The notes: generated by a model not told the origin, from the sequence alone. A stretch of 64,000 nucleotides of DNA from Antennarius striatus (GCF_040054535.1 NC_090795.1:6299501-6363500), one strand, 5' to 3'; counted from the first letter of the stretch, positions 17,241 through 34,626 are shown. Numbers and translations: made by a program.

Positions 17241-20200
17241 CATTTATATCAAAAATAAATGTATATACATATACATTTGTTTTTAATATACAGTGTATAT
17301 CATCAAAGATTTATGGTGGTTTGTAGTTGGTTGCTGCAGACTTTCTATAAATAAGCATGTTTGAATTCCGGCAAAGGAACATCTGACTCAACTATTAAAC
17401 ACCCACCAGGAGAAAGATTCGATTGGAGAGAAAAAAAAAAATCCATCATCCAACTTCATTTTTCATCTATTCACACAAATAGAAAATGCACTTTCAAAAA
17501 AAATAAAATAGCTTTTTTGCCATTAAAATAATACGACATGATACAGTCTGCCATTATATAAGTGATTCTAATCATGCAAGTGTGCAGAGCAGAACCTTCA
17601 AACACACATGGGACCGATGACAAAAGTAGGGAGGTGGCTAGCGCTTGCTGAGCCCACACCACTATGGAGGAGGTGTGTGTGGCATGTGAGTCACAGAGTA
17701 GACAGAAATCACTGAGTCATGAATCCGTCTGCGTTTGGGCGTACAGAGGCACAAATGAATCATGACAGGGAGAGAGGAGGACATGCTGCAGAAACCTAGT
17801 CAGTCGTCCTGGTGATAGTCAGCTCCAGAGTCAACATGATCTTGAAATAAATACTGAACACCTTGAAGTCGCAATTTTTCTGAGATTGTTTAAAATATAC
17901 AGGTTATTTTCTCCTTATGATGCTATTCTATTTGTATGATTAAAATAATGTGGATAATATGCAGCTACATTGAAATACTTGATCTAGTCAGACTCAGACA
18001 GTCCCACTGACGCTGTACTACTTGACTCATGTCCAAGATTTGGCAAGACTTGGAGACTACTGGTCAATGTGTGTCAAGAGATTTACCACCAATAGCAGAG
18101 TACAAAAACCTTTTACAGTATTTTTTGTGCACATGGTGACTGACACTCCACCCGGGCAGCGTTGTGCAATTCTTCACTCCCAGAGTGAGAGGGAGGTTAG
18201 TGGTGGGGGGGAGACTTGTAACCATCGGTCAGGGCCAAATGAACCCTTTGTGTATTGTTAAAAGCCTTTCACCTTACACTCCCTCCTGACGCCTTTGAGA
18301 AAACAAGGAAGGTGCTTTTTACTAAATGAACTGTATTCTTTCATGCAATATTTTTACTTGTTCAATCCAATGGAATTTGGTTTTTGAGACAGGGGCTGTT
18401 TTTGTAAGACTTGCCTTCATGTTGTCACAAAGAGCAGCAGAGAGGGCAGGTGGCAGGATGGCAGTGAGACAGCCAAGGCGACATACTACGCTGTTTGTTC
18501 TGCAGATGCAGCCCTCTGTTCCTGAGAAGTCCCTAGGTGTTGCAGACTGAGTGGTGTATCCCGAGGGGCTATCATGTTTCAGAGTGAAAACAAGCCAACC
18601 AGGCTCTGGCTAACAGAATCACTCATTTCAAAACCTCGCCTTTGCCTTTGTAGCTGCAGGCTTGTTTCGTTTTCTGAGAAGTCAGAGGACACCAACCTAC
18701 AGTTTGAAGAAAAGTTTTGGGAATCTGATTCCTGTTTTGTTCATCTGGTATTCTGGTATAAAGCCTGTTCGTGCAAAATGAATGCAAAATTGATATTTCA
18801 GGTTTTTCTGCAACCAAGCAAACAAAATAAGTGGTGCTTCCATGCATTTTGGGTTGTGTTTTTTGTGGTTTATCACATGTACCATTAAGTCCTTCTACTA
18901 ATACAATGCTCTCTGTTGATGCCGATGATATAAAAAGCAACATTTCCTATAAATAGGATCACCAGAGGCCTACTGGATGACATAAGTACCTCAATCAACC
19001 ACAGTGGTGCATCGAGTCATTCCTATTTTAGCCTCTTTCTATTTACTCATGACCACATATGGGGAACAATGCTTACTGTGTGTGTCATCTTTATCTCAAT
19101 GGAGTTTATGTGATCACTAATATCTCAACTCAAAGTCAGGGTGATGAGCAACATGTGTGCAGTGTGTTGTTGGTGAAGTGAAATGATGCATATTAAAAGT
19201 AATAACCTGAGGACTTGATCATTTTCCGTTGGCACACTTCACCTGTTTTCCTGGTCTAACCAGAGTGAACAGGGCGTCACTGATCATATATAAATAATAA
19301 TTACATTCTCACTAAACATTGCGTTTTCTCAATGCAGTGCATAAATCTCTTTTCTAATTAAGCCAATAATTGTGAGGGTTTGTGACAAGCTTCATTCATA
19401 ATGGCACATATTTCCTGTCGATTATGATTAATGCGCTCTACCAGAGGGAAAGAAAAGAGTCCCTCTTCATTCATCACCCACCGCTGCTGTGATCTCATCC
19501 TGAGTCATGACGTTAGTGCCGCGACATGTTACAGCCCATCCAGAGGTTGTAAACTCTAGTCCCTTCAGCTCCTCGTTCTCTGTCTCAGGTTCTGCAAGTT
19601 CAAAGTTTTAAGTGGAGGAGCTGAGGTCTCAGATTGTGACAGACAAGTCCTTCCGCTCAAAACACATACTTGGAGTTGCACATATGCATCAAGATTTTGG
19701 AAACTGACTGTCATTCAGTCCTTTGTTATCACACATCTACAACCGATGAACAACACCACATTACGATGACAAGCCCACCACCTGCTCAGACATTTGTCAT
19801 TACCATTGGCAAAAGAAAAAGAACTTCACACATCATCCAAACTAAAGAATCATTAGATGCAACATTTGAGGTATCATAATAAAGGATTTAACACGCAGAG
19901 CTTTATCTGCAGCTGAAAACCCACCAGACAGATGAGTCACCCGCTAATGTGAAGGTTAATAGTTGAGAAGCTGTTCCAACTTGAATAATCAAACATGCCA
20001 TGAGTAAAGGAAGTGTGACGTAGGCCTGAAAAAAGAAAAAAAATTGACCTTTTCTGTTACATGATTGTTGATCTCATCCTCTAAACAGAGGGTTAGAAGC
20101 CACTACAAGTTGTACAAAACCAGAACTTTCCTGTTGTGAAACCAAACAACAAAATAACAATACAGTCAGACTAATACCAGTAAACATACTGGAACAAGTT

Positions 20201-22880
20201 AAGATCTTATTTCATTTTGTTTACATCCGGGAGCGTAAAGTCGTAACTTAAAGAGGAAGCGAATGAGTACTGAGGTGGTAATTCAGGTTTCAAACAAACC
20301 CTCAGGTTAAAGTCAGTGTTAAAAGTTTACATAACCATGAACTGGTTAGACATGAGAGCACATGCAGTAATCTGCTCATTCTGAAAGGAAACCTCTTTCA
20401 GAAGGAGGAGGTTACTGCACCACATTGTGCATTTTTATCTAAATAATTTCCTTTGGCGAATACAAATAAACTTCTAAAGTTTTCCAATCAATTCTTTGCC
20501 TCTTCTATTTGAAGACACGTCTCCCATCTGAAGGAGACTACTAGCTTTTACTAGCTGATACTATTTAAAACCTTCCACTTGTGACTCACACATTTAACAC
20601 ATCATCAAAATGTTGTTCTTTGTACTGAAAGTGAAAGAAGGTGTAGGTTGCTACATCTTCATCTGTGATAGGTTTGTGTACAATTGAAGCAATGTTACTT
20701 GACTCACTCTAAGTTACATTAAATAATTATTTATATTAATGTTATCTGACATCTGATTCGTAATTTGGAGTCGAATTGTCGCAGGTTTTCTGCTGCCTAC
20801 AATGTGTTGTGAGATATTTTCATTTCTCCACATCATATGCTGTATTTACTTGTTTATATTCATAGACAAAACCCTTAGGTGGACAACATGTGGTTTGGTT
20901 CTGCAGTTGCAACCTCAGCATTGTGGGGGCTGAGAGTAGAGAGAAAGAGATAAATAAAATGTGGGTCAAAAGGTAGCTTTGAAAGTTTTATAAGAGCAAT
21001 CCACAAATCAAATAAAATTAAACAATGAATGTCAATGCAGCGAAGACGCGTAAACAAACTTTGTGTCTTTGCTCGATTGGAATTACGCTTTGCTGACATA
21101 TATGGTCAAAAGACTTAATGCTCAGACAACATACATGATCCAATCAGGCATGCAGTCAGTTCTCTCTCTATTTTCTTCTATGTCTTACCCACTCCTAGAC
21201 CTGTATGATCAGTCTTTCCACAAATTTCCCTTCTCCTTTTGGAAGACTACAGCATCACCTTTAAAGCTAATTTTTTAAAAAAAGGGTTGCTGATCATATT
21301 AAGAATGCATGACTGAAATTACATTCTGCATTGTGGGCAAAAGAAAATCCACCAAGTAGAAAGTAAATAAAAATAAAATAAATCCGCTACAGATGAGATA
21401 TGCTAAGAATTGTGACAGCCAGTCAATGTTCCAACTGAATCATCCACAAACCAAGGGACACTGCTTTATTTGTGTTGGGTCCAGAGTCAGTGAAGTTGGA
21501 CTCAACTCCTCGTGGTGTCATTCATTTTAAGAATACAGTATAATCATTCTTTTACGTTTGAAATCCTAAGCGTGACTGTGAAATATCGGATTAAAATACT
21601 TGAGAGGCAGCTAATGAATTTGAAAGGGCACCAAAAAAAAAAAAAAGGTATGGTCTCTTGATCACGAGACAAGAGTAACCCCTCACACGTCCCGTCATCA
21701 CTCTCCCCTCACAATGAGCCTGACAGGGTTATGACCTCTCAACTTAAGCCTCCCTCAGGCGGTAGCTGGCCCTCTTCTGAACGGCAGGCACATGCCAATA
21801 ATCACAGATGGAAGTGGTGTGTTTCAGCACTGGGATAATGTTCAGCATTCACTGCAAACACTGATGAGGTTAAACTCTGCTCAGGCACCGGTTGCTTTGT
21901 GACTCACGGACAAATTTAACGCTTTTTCTTTTTAATTTACATTTTCTCATTAAATATTCATAGTTTGTCCTGTTCCAGCAATTTATGTCTGACAACCAGA
22001 AATTAGATTATCAGTGTGATAAGTCAGGAATTTGTCAGCAGCTAAGCTTTGGTATACAATGGTACGCTTGAGATAACCCTTTTGTTAAAGCTCTTTCCTG
22101 AGAGCACCTAAATGAGCCAACAGCCGCATTCTGCTGATAATAATCTGTGTGAGTGAGACTTTTGTTGTGTTCCCTGGAGAGAGTGAAATACTGATGGTGC
22201 GGACTGTTATGCGATGATCTGTCTTGATCTCTTCCCTCGACAAAGATAATCCGTCTAGTTCACTGTGTGCTGCGTCTGTTTGCCTTGGAGTCTCAGTCTG
22301 CTGGCTGGCGGTGGCACGTTGGAGCAAAGCTGCAGGAAAGTAGGTAAAGGACAGGGAGGAATCAGCGTTCACCACGCCTGGCAATGCCAATGGTGATCTG
22401 CTGGCTGGGAAGCATGCCCAGAATATGTGCACAGACAGGAAAACAATCTGAGGGATTTTTCCCTCACATAGTAAGCAGGAAATGTGAGCGATATGCTGTC
22501 TCTGCAGGTAAGACGTGTCAATACAGCTACTTTTAATCCAGATTAATTCTGTTTGGATTTGATATTAATTAATATTCCAGAAGGAATATCTACATAATGA
22601 CTAGTGCATTTATTTAAATGACCTCTCATCCTTTGCATGGCCACAGGAAGCTGGAACCAATGCCAGAGGACTTAAAGTGAGGGTTCACCCACATAGAGAA
22701 ATACAATGATTCACACAAATGGTCACCAATACACATATAATGTATATTGGAAACACTGGGAGAAGATGGATCATCCAGGTTTGGAATCAAAGGCCGAAGC
22801 TTCCTGCTGTGAGGCAACAGTATCAATAAATACTGACGTACCTCTCTCCGAGCTTTCTCTCCTTCTCTTGCTCTAACCAA
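17241..22880. other. intergenic; possible conserved non-coding DNA
   Basis: No exon recognised in over 5 kb. At about 19290-19450 a stretch with TAATTA, GATTAATGC and ATTCATAATGG cores and few repeats looks like a vertebrate enhancer-type conserved element; this is inference only. 21632-21646 is an A-tract. Confidence 0.4.
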
Positions 22881-22990
22881 TCAAAGCAGATTCTTGGACC
22901 TGCTCAAGGTTTCTGCCTGTTAGAAGGTAGTTCTTCCCTTGCTACTGTCTCTTGCTCATTGAAGACTGCCAGATCTCAGCAGGATAAAGG
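22881..22990 (+). repeat. fragment of a common fish interspersed repeat
   Basis: The block reading CTCAAGGTTTCTGCCTGTTA followed by a TTCTTCCCTTGCTACTGTC segment resembles a sequence I recall as widely dispersed in teleost genomes. The element class is unknown to me. The start is uncertain. Confidence 0.45.
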
Positions 22991-25900
22991 GTAAATCTAG
23001 ATCTCCTCTTCTAAGAAAGAAGATGGATATAACATTATTGGGACATAAATCAAATTGACCTGAAATTGACTTTGGCATGTTCATAAATACTAAATATCTT
23101 ATAATTCACCAACTTTCTTTGACCTTCATTACTCATTCATGTCAGAGTTGACAGATCTAAATCTAAAGAATAAGTCTTTAAGTCAGTTGCGTGGGCGAGC
23201 GAAGAGAATTCCTGCACACTAACTGAGCTGCAGAATTATTTATTTGAAAGATTTCAGTACCAGACGTTCTGCAAAGATTTTCTTTGAATATTACATTGCT
23301 TTATTTTATAGACTACACCATAAAAAGCTCATAAAAATGGATTGCCATCAGTTGCAAAACTAGGAATCTGACATAAAATATTGCACAGTGTCAATGTTTC
23401 ATCCTGCAACCTAGCCATCATTCAAAATCCGTTTCCACTGCCATGAGAACTGCATACAGTTCGGCATTACGTCACAAACAGGGCCGGCTTCCTGCCAGCC
23501 GGTTAGTTGTGAATGTTTATCTGAGGCTGTGCTGCTTACACCATAGAGGCAGCATGGGAGTCTGGCACAGATACAGTGCTGTGAGCTCAAACTGTGACCG
23601 TGACATCATGTGGGTGACCGTCCATGCGTAGTCAGCACTTTTTACTCCTCCTCCTCTTCCTCTTCTTCTTCTCCCTACAGCCGCACATCATGCAATGACC
23701 TCTGGACATCCTCCACACGGCCCCAGGGGGAGGCGCTCAACCAGGAGCCTTGCATGCAGGTCAGGGGAGACATTCACAAAAGCAACGCAAGGGTGGGGGG
23801 GATTGGAAGCAAAGTCTTATAGGGGGAAGGGTAGTAAGGTCAGTTAACCCCTCTCCTCTGCAGGCTGATCAGAAATCCTCAAGAGCATCAGGGTAAACAT
23901 CCAAGTTCTACGTCTCGCAGTGCTGCCTAGACAGAGTGGAGGACAAAACGGTGGGAAAAAAGCAAAAGTGGTGGTTGTAACAGAGAGGGCCTGTCTCACA
24001 TGTCTCCCCATGTGAGACTGAACCGAGCAGGGATGAGAGCTCCTTTATGTAAGTGTCTCCCAGAAGTCTGTGGGACTTCTGGAGAGCCTCACATGTTTGT
24101 GTTGTGGTCATCCCACACGGGTGGACTGGAAACGGCTCGGACCGGACCGGACCGCAGAACGTCCCGTGTCAAGCTCCTTTTCATCTGCGCGTCTCTGTCT
24201 GACCATTGGTTGTTTTGTTTGCGTGACCATGTTTTGCTGGTCGTCTCTCTGTTGTCCCACCCCTCCCATCATCATCTTTCCGACTCCTGCCACTGGTCCT
24301 TGTTTCACCCCTGGCGGCGAGGGCCAGCAGCTGGGAAAGGGAGGAGCAAAGAGGGAGGGTGAGGATTGGGGGGAAGAGGACAGATCAGAGGTGCCGACTC
24401 TGTCTCCCTGCAGACATAGCAGAGATCTGAACTGAAACACAAACATAAAAACAGAGCTACAAATATACTGATAAGACTTTCCAATGAGCGGTGGGACAGA
24501 CACAACTTAGAGAACTGTATGACCAGAAAATTAACAAAAAACAACAACATTTCAGATCATATAACCAATATTTAGTGCAAAACATCCTCCTGATATGTAC
24601 ATACACAAACACCCAGACCAGAGCCCCCCCTCACCCAATCTTCTCTCGGGGCAGCTGGCATAACACAAAGAAGAGAAGTGTGCAACCTGTGCGATAAAGC
24701 TGGAAACATCTTGCTATTGAAGTGTCAGCAAAATAAACTGGAGGCACAATTAAGGAAAAAAGAAAAATCCTCTGAGCCACAAGAAAAAGAGCAGCATGCT
24801 GAAGCAGCGTTCATGCCTCAGTCCAGCTGTGGGTTTTCTTTAGGTCACAGCGAAAGGGGACAACAATGTTTTTTCTGTTTCCCCCTCGAGGGAATGCAAA
24901 TGATCAGCCACTGATACACTGAGAGACAAGAGAGAATGTGTGTTTTAACCTCATGCCTCATGTTGCCATAACACTATATGGAGGTATCATAAATGAGTGT
25001 GTGCAAACATTACTCCCTTTGTCTGAAATTCCTGAATGCTTCAATTCCTCAGCAGCTACAGCTCAGCGTGATATCCATATGAAGTTAATTGTTAAAAGGT
25101 GTTTTAAAACTTTATGGCTTCACAAAATACATCAAAGAGCCCATAATAAATGCTTAAATTTAAAAAAAAATGCTGAAATCTTGTGTAGTTTATAAATAAG
25201 AGCTCTGAAAAGCGTAAGTTTTTGCAGGTTTATCCCCAAAGCTTTTTTTAAAAAAAAAAAGCCCGAGAGAGTTTCCTCGTCCTTAAACCTCCTCTCTGTT
25301 CTTACAATCCCCTCAGGAGGCTGCTGCAAAGTCTGCCGCTGTCTGGCTGTTCCCATAGCAACCACCAGGTGAGGAGACAGGCTTGGAGAGCACGGTGGCG
25401 ACCACGTGACTCCCTCCACATGCTCAGGAAGAGCAGACAGACTCTCAGATAACAGGAGGCGGACTCCCTCCTTTATTCAAATTTACAAGTACATGCTGTA
25501 GTCACAAAAAGGCAATGTTTGGTGAGGCTGAAGGCAGACAAGCAGATGACCAGTCTGCCAGTCCGTCTGTTTGCCACTGTCTGTATCTGTGTCTCTCTCT
25601 GGCAAGAATACACACAGACACACACTCTCACACACAGAATATAGTGGAGTGTAGAAGAAGAGGCAGCTGGACTGTAAAATGTAAATTTACAGTGAAATTT
25701 GAAAAGCATTCTTTTTCAATAATGTCATATAGTAACATCCCTTAAACTGCAATGCAATCTGGGAAAAAATCATACATGATCATGGAATGAAAGCCAGATT
25801 GCAGCTTCATGCAGCAAAGCTTCATGGGAAGAACAGTGTGGGAACTACGATTTAAAAAAAGAAGCAGATGTTCTGCAACCCCCTCAGCCTCTTGACAAAG

Positions 25901-26224
25901 ATTTCCAGACCCACGTTGATAAAATGATCTGACCGATGTTGCCATTTTTATTGCTCTGGCCACTCTTGTCCAGTCGTTAGTTGGTCTGGATGTAATGGGT
26001 TTTGTGGGGGGGTTGCAGCCGGGGAGAGGGGGGGAGGGGGTGGTTGATCACATATTCTCATAAACGGAGAGCATTCGCTGAAATTACCCACATGCTTTGC
26101 AGAGATCCTGAAGCTGTGCTTCTCATCCTTGACTTCCTCTTTTTACAAATGATCACATCTTGACCAGATTTTAACTTCAATGATTCTCGTGTCATGCTGC
26201 TCTTGTTCTGCTATTAGTAGTAAC
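22991..26224. other. intergenic, no gene seen
   Basis: Overlapping open frames on both strands at about 24000-24500 reach 131 codons, but they overlap each other in several frames, lack motifs and sit in slightly GC-richer DNA. I do not accept them as genes. A GGGG-rich run lies at about 26010-26041. Confidence 0.5.
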
Positions 26225-26450
26225 AGTCGTTTTCCAACTACTGCGACTTACTGGAAAGCTTTGCGGTTCAATTCCCAGCACCTGCAGTTTCCGTGTTAAA
26301 CTGATGTGGGGGTGTTTCTGTGAATGGTTATTGGCCCCGATGAGCAGACGGTATCTGTGTGTGAATGTGTGAACAACTTTCTTTCAAATGGGATGTGAAT
26401 GGTCAGTCAGACGCAGCACTTTAGTGGTTAACTTACAATAACATTCAAGT
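26225..26450 (+). mobile_element. tRNA-derived SINE relic
   Basis: Contains a pol III B-box-like segment (GCGGTTCAATTCCCAG, about 26264-26279). The downstream body has 'ccccgatgagcagacgg' and 'tgtgtgaatgtgtgaac', then a 'gtgaatggtcagtcag' tail, in the order seen in common teleost tRNA-SINEs. The A box is degraded, so boundaries are approximate. Confidence 0.55.
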
Positions 26451-28391
26451 TTCATCCAGTAGAGGAGCCCTACTGTAGATTCAACACATGCAGAATACTG
26501 TAAACATAGTCTTTTACTTATTTCTAGTGATATAATCTCATTCTCAAATGCTGCAGGTGATTTTTCTGCCAGTTAAGGGCTGAAAATTTACGGTGAAAAG
26601 TTTTATGCTGCTGTATAAGCAGGTGAAACTGATATGTGTCAAACCTGGTTCTGCTGCAGAAGCAAAAGAAGATGATGGAAGAGCAGATGGAGGTCAACAT
26701 AAAGAAGGTGAATTACAGAGAAGAGTTTATTTTAACTGTCGATATCTCAGGGAAACAGTCTAAAGCTGAGTATTTCCTTATGAACCTAAAAGCTTGCAGT
26801 CCACTTACTATATCATTTAGTGTCATAATGAGAGTCAGAAGCCCCCAGCCTGTCCTCACTTTAGTAAAGCAGCTTATAGAAACACAAGCCAAGGTTCTTC
26901 GGCCATTATCCACCTGATTATAGTCAACACAGCAGATTCTGCAACCAGAAGCAAAGCCTTCATGCAACACACAGCCGGTGAAGAGATGTTGTCACCCCTT
27001 GCTTTGTGGGGTTTAATTCTACTTCTATACCATGAAACTGTGAGATAACACCCCACGTCTGTCCCAGCATGCATTTGTGTCCACTTTCTCAGGCTGACAC
27101 AGGATGTCTCATCCAAACAAAGGTCATGCGACCATCTTGACCCACCTCTGACACTCTGCCGTAACATTCTGATGCTGCCGGATGGTGAATCATCTTTAAT
27201 TCATGCACATTTCAAATCTAAATGTGGACTTGATTAAAGGCACGCCCGCGGAGCAAGAGCAGGAACTCACACATTCCTTTGAGATTTCATCACTGCTTTA
27301 GCATGGGCTACACACATACCGAAGAACCTCACCAAGGATGTGTGTATGTTTGTGTATGTGTTTGTACATCTGAAAACGTGCAGGAGAGCACTGCTGATGT
27401 AGAGAAAGGCACACACCTGTATGAATATTACATTACATTGCTTTAACAACCACATGTGTCTCTTTTATTTGTGAGCGTTCCTCACCCATAACTGCCACAA
27501 GCTTCTATAAAAACAAATCCTTTGCCCCATCATGACCAAAGTTGTGCTCCGAGCTACTGGGCATTGTTGCCACCTTCCTGAGGTGATTTCTGTGGAACAC
27601 GACTCCAGAATAGGCTGGATCGTGTTGCTGTGGATTCCGCCTGTCTGCCTGCAGGGTCTATAAATAGTGCCTGTCAGATATTTTCACTCCTGTGCTGAGC
27701 ACACTCAGTGGCAGAGGAGTGTATTAATATCCACGGTGGCCACGGTTGCGCCTCAGGAGGGAGAGTATGGTGCGGAGGTGTGTAAGTGTGGAGAGGTGGG
27801 AGGTGGAGGGGCAAACTGCACACAGCCAACAGCTTGTCATCTTCCTTCTCATCTCCTCCTGCAGATTGAAGTCCCGACAAAAGACTTCTTTACGTCTTCC
27901 TCACAGGAATCTTCCTCAGTGGGTTGACTCCAGTTTAAGAAGGCATGATTTGAGTTACATTAACTTTTCACCCTGATTACAGCGTGTCATAACTGTCTTG
28001 GCGAAACTCCTAACACCATCTCTATTATGCAATAAAATGTGATTAAACGTCACGAGGCCCATCGCCTCAATCATAAGTGCAAACAGTCAGGCGCAGATTG
28101 TAGCTGGTTTCTGCAGCACATACATCATATTACACAAGGCTAATATCTCGATTGCATGCAACTTATCAGCACTGAGAATGTGCAGATCTGCAGATAACCC
28201 TTCAAAGCTTCAGCTGTGTAAGACTGAGGACCGAGAAGTAACCAGTAGGATTAAGTGGAGGGGACCAGGTTCACAGGGCACATTTTACCGGTTAGGCAGC
28301 TCACTCATACAGTATGTGTAAATACTGCTGTGTTTCTGAAAGCTACAGCAATTCATCATTTTTCTCTCCTGTCATGTGCAGCTTTCACAAC

Positions 28392-28392
<1 letters not shown>
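26451..28392. other. intergenic, no gene seen
   Basis: No coding motif. The 93-codon frame at 26636-26917 has no recognisable domain and no supporting splice context. Confidence 0.5.

Positions 28393-28432
<40 letters not shown>
28393..28432 (+). repeat. (AC)n microsatellite
   Basis: About 18 AC units followed by ACGCACATGCATGTGCATGC, a small palindromic purine-pyrimidine alternation. Confidence 0.93.
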
Positions 28433-29339
28433 ACACACGCACATGCATGTGCATGCACATATCCAGTGACTGCCTTGTGTAACAAGAGAGGATTCTGCCT
28501 GTGTACTTGCAAAGCATCACACGTGCAAACCGCACAACGTGAGGTCATATACAATATTAATACCAGCAGTAAATATGGCCCGCATATCAAAACTGTCCAC
28601 ATGTTTTGGGTAATTAATAAATTATGTTAATTTAGTCAGTTTAAATGTATTTTTCCCTTACTCTGTTCCTCTTTGTTTAAGAAACATTCTCTCACACATT
28701 ATCATGCTTATGGTCATTAAAACATGCACAACCAATCTATATCAAAGACGAATAAATGCTGCAATCGTGTGATGATATACAACAAGATTGCATCATGTGT
28801 TTAAAGAAGCATCCATCCCCTCATGACCAATGTGTGGTCATTCTGCAGAACACTGCCCCAAGTGGTGAAGGTCGGTATGGTCAAACCAGGTCTGGAGGGC
28901 GAAGATGTGAGTCGTGGGGAGGGGGGAACAGGGGGTGGATAATTCCATGGCTATGGTCCATTCACTCCAGGTCAGGGGATTCCTGAAGAGCGCTGTAAAC
29001 AAAATTGTAATTAGTTTTTTATTGTGTTGTCTGTTTATTGTTTGTTTTTTGTTTTTTGTACAAATTCATCATGGCTCTATAAGGGAATAAATGGAAACAT
29101 GAGAAAATCTTTTTCAAAGGGTTTCTTTGGCAATTCAGAAATTAAATTTTATAAAACAACAGGGCTTATGAAAGTAATACAATATGCAACAGAAACAAAA
29201 CAATCCTGATAATTAGCCCAATATAGTACAATCAAACAGTGGGTCTGGTACTTCCTGAGTTGCTCCTCATATTTCCTTTCCTTGTATGGTAAATACCCAA
29301 GTTTTTAAAATGAATCTTTAAAAACTTCCTGCAGAGCTG
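28433..29339. other. intergenic, no gene seen
   Basis: AT-rich DNA without coding signals. Confidence 0.5.
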
Positions 29340-29357
29340 CACACACACGCACGCACG

Positions 29358-29405
<48 letters not shown>
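29340..29405 (+). repeat. (CACG)n-(CA)n microsatellite
   Basis: Short ACGC repeats followed by about 21 CA units. Confidence 0.95.
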
Positions 29406-29408
<3 letters not shown>

Positions 29409-29840
29409 TTAACACATCATCGATTAATTTGCTCTTAATGGATCTCCGTTTTGCTGTCGATAGAAAAAATACAGATGTACGGCATTAAAAGAACATAAAG
29501 TCTATATTTTTTTATGTGGATTATAAAATGTCATTTCCGTCCATAAAATGTCAGTGCTATGATTCCTCTTGGGTAGAAGGAACCGATATCTGCCTGTTGG
29601 AGTACAGGGTGTCATTTCCAGAGATAAGAGATTACAGTTGGCCTCTGTTTGAGTTTGTTCTGTCATTATGCATGCAGGACATTCCAGAAGCTGTACTCTC
29701 TGACGTCTCACATGCTGGGATCACATTTCACAAGGCATGGCTCCGGTGGCCAACAGTCAAAACCACAGACCTCTTTCCTGGTGCAGCTGATTGCTTGCAA
29801 ACATTGAACAACTTCAGGTCTGGCTTATTAGATAGAGGTG

Positions 29841-29842
<2 letters not shown>

Positions 29843-29905
<63 letters not shown>
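29843..29905 (+). repeat. (CA)n microsatellite
   Basis: CA tract with one CAAA interruption. The 222-codon frame crossing it is repeat plus chance sequence. Confidence 0.95.
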
Positions 29906-32764
<2,859 letters not shown>

Positions 32765-32865
32765 TGAGTCACACAAACAGTGTCTCTCCGCGCGTCACGA
32801 CGCATGCATATTATCCATGTCAGACAAACTCATGACTGTGTCCGTGTCAGATGCGTGGTACGCGG

Positions 32866-32868
<3 letters not shown>

Positions 32869-32943
<75 letters not shown>

Positions 32944-32945
32944 GT
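32869..32945 (+). repeat. (TG)n microsatellite
   Basis: About 35 TG units only 108 bp after the CA tract, in the complementary sense. The spacer contains CpG-rich bits (CGCGCGTCACGACGCATGCA). Confidence 0.98.
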
Positions 32946-33465
32946 CAGATCAGGACATCCAGGCTGAATCACAACGCGCCCCGCGGAGTGCTGCCTCACG
33001 GGGCTCCAGACTGTGATGCAGACAGGATCCTGGAGAAGAAGAAGAGGAAGAAGAAGAAGTGCGTCTGCAGCAGGGTGACGTGAGGTACTCGACCTTAGAC
33101 GCCTCGTGATGACGGAATATCTCCCCGTCGCATCGCAGACAGATCAGCCATGCGGGTGGATGGATTTCGTTGTCTGTGATGAAACAGGCTTAAAGTCTGA
33201 CTGGGTCTGATCACGACCTGAAATAACAGCAACGTCAGCAAAAATAACAGCAAACAACTTCATTTGTATTGTAAAGTTACAAAGTGCTTTAAATGACAAG
33301 CTTGAGCAGAATAAACTAAAATACGGTGTTGTGGAATATATTCATTAAATTCAAGTGCTAGAATTCATGAAAGTATTTTTTTTTTTAAATAGACACATTT
33401 AGTGACGAGGTTTAAAAGATTCGCCTGATTCGCTGAGCCTCAGATGTCTGTTCACGCTGCTGTAG

Positions 33466-33503
33466 ATTCTGGGTTATTTTAGTGGACTGAAATAACCCAG
33501 AAT
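33466..33503. repeat. 14-bp perfect inverted repeat
   Basis: ATTCTGGGTTATTT (33466-33479) and its exact reverse complement AAATAACCCAGAAT (33490-33503) flank a 10-base spacer, giving a stable hairpin-capable site. Function unknown. Confidence 0.9.
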
Positions 33504-34626
33504 GGCCTCAGACGGCCCCACTGTAAAGTTCCCACATAACCCAGATGTGGAAAAAGACGCGAGAGAGCGGCGCGCTCTGCAGTCTTTATCGCCCTCTGCT
33601 GGACAAACATATAATTTCGTGTCTAAGTACTGTGAGGGGCGATTAAGTCCTTTTGCGGGGTTCTTTTGGCGCACTCACGCATAGGAAGACATACAAATAT
33701 ATCTGAGTGCATTCAAATTTCCTTTTTTGCAGCAGTCACCAGGGCAAGCAGTGATTTTTAGGTCTCCTTCTATTAACCTCAGACTCCAAACCAGCTGGCT
33801 GGTGTGAGTGTGTTTAAATCGCAGACAAGGCCAATAAACTTCCCCTAATAACACGGCACAGTTCACAGTCAAAGACGGCGCATTGCATATTCCCTTTCAT
33901 CTCTCCAGTGCCTCTGAGACAGAGTGGGTTTTGAAGGGAGGAATGAGGGTTGTAGTCAGAGGAGGGGCAGAAGAGGGGGAGACAGCCAGGCTGAATCTCC
34001 TATTTTTGCCCCAGGGGTGTGTGCGCTGCTGTTGCTCTCTCTTTGTCTGAAGACTGAATAACAGAAAGCAAGACTAAAGAGAGTGAATATGAGTTCTGTG
34101 CACTCACAAAGGCTCCCCTTGTCTCAAACCTCCATTGCATTTGTGTGTCTGCAAGTGTGTGAATTGGGGGAAATCCAGAGAAAGGATGACACAATGATGT
34201 CCTCAGATTGAGTGAGATAGAAATAAAGTCATTAAATTCCTGTACTTAAAATGTTACTTCAATAAATGCGCGATTTTGTCTGCAAAACCCCCCAAAATGC
34301 TCCTTTAAATGTTGATCTTAATACTGCACTGGGTACCTTAAACCACTAGTTTTATAGGTTCATCTCATACTTGAAGGTAAACACTTAATATCAGTTAGTG
34401 GAAAACATATAATTTCTATCCTATAATAATACTTCCCGGGATTAAATACAATACAAACTGAGGAAGCAAAATCGTTTCAACTTGTTCTGCTGGCCCCAAG
34501 TGGCCATAATGAATGAATGCAGCCAAGCAGAAACAACACATTCACACATGAAGTGTATGTGAATGATTATATAAAATGTGGGAAAATACTACCTTTATTC
34601 ATTTAACTGTACATATTTAAATATTT

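Noticed and set aside
24000-24550. Overlapping frames of 120-131 codons on both strands
   Set aside because: Mutually overlapping, no domain, no splice support; a GC-richer patch gives fewer stops.
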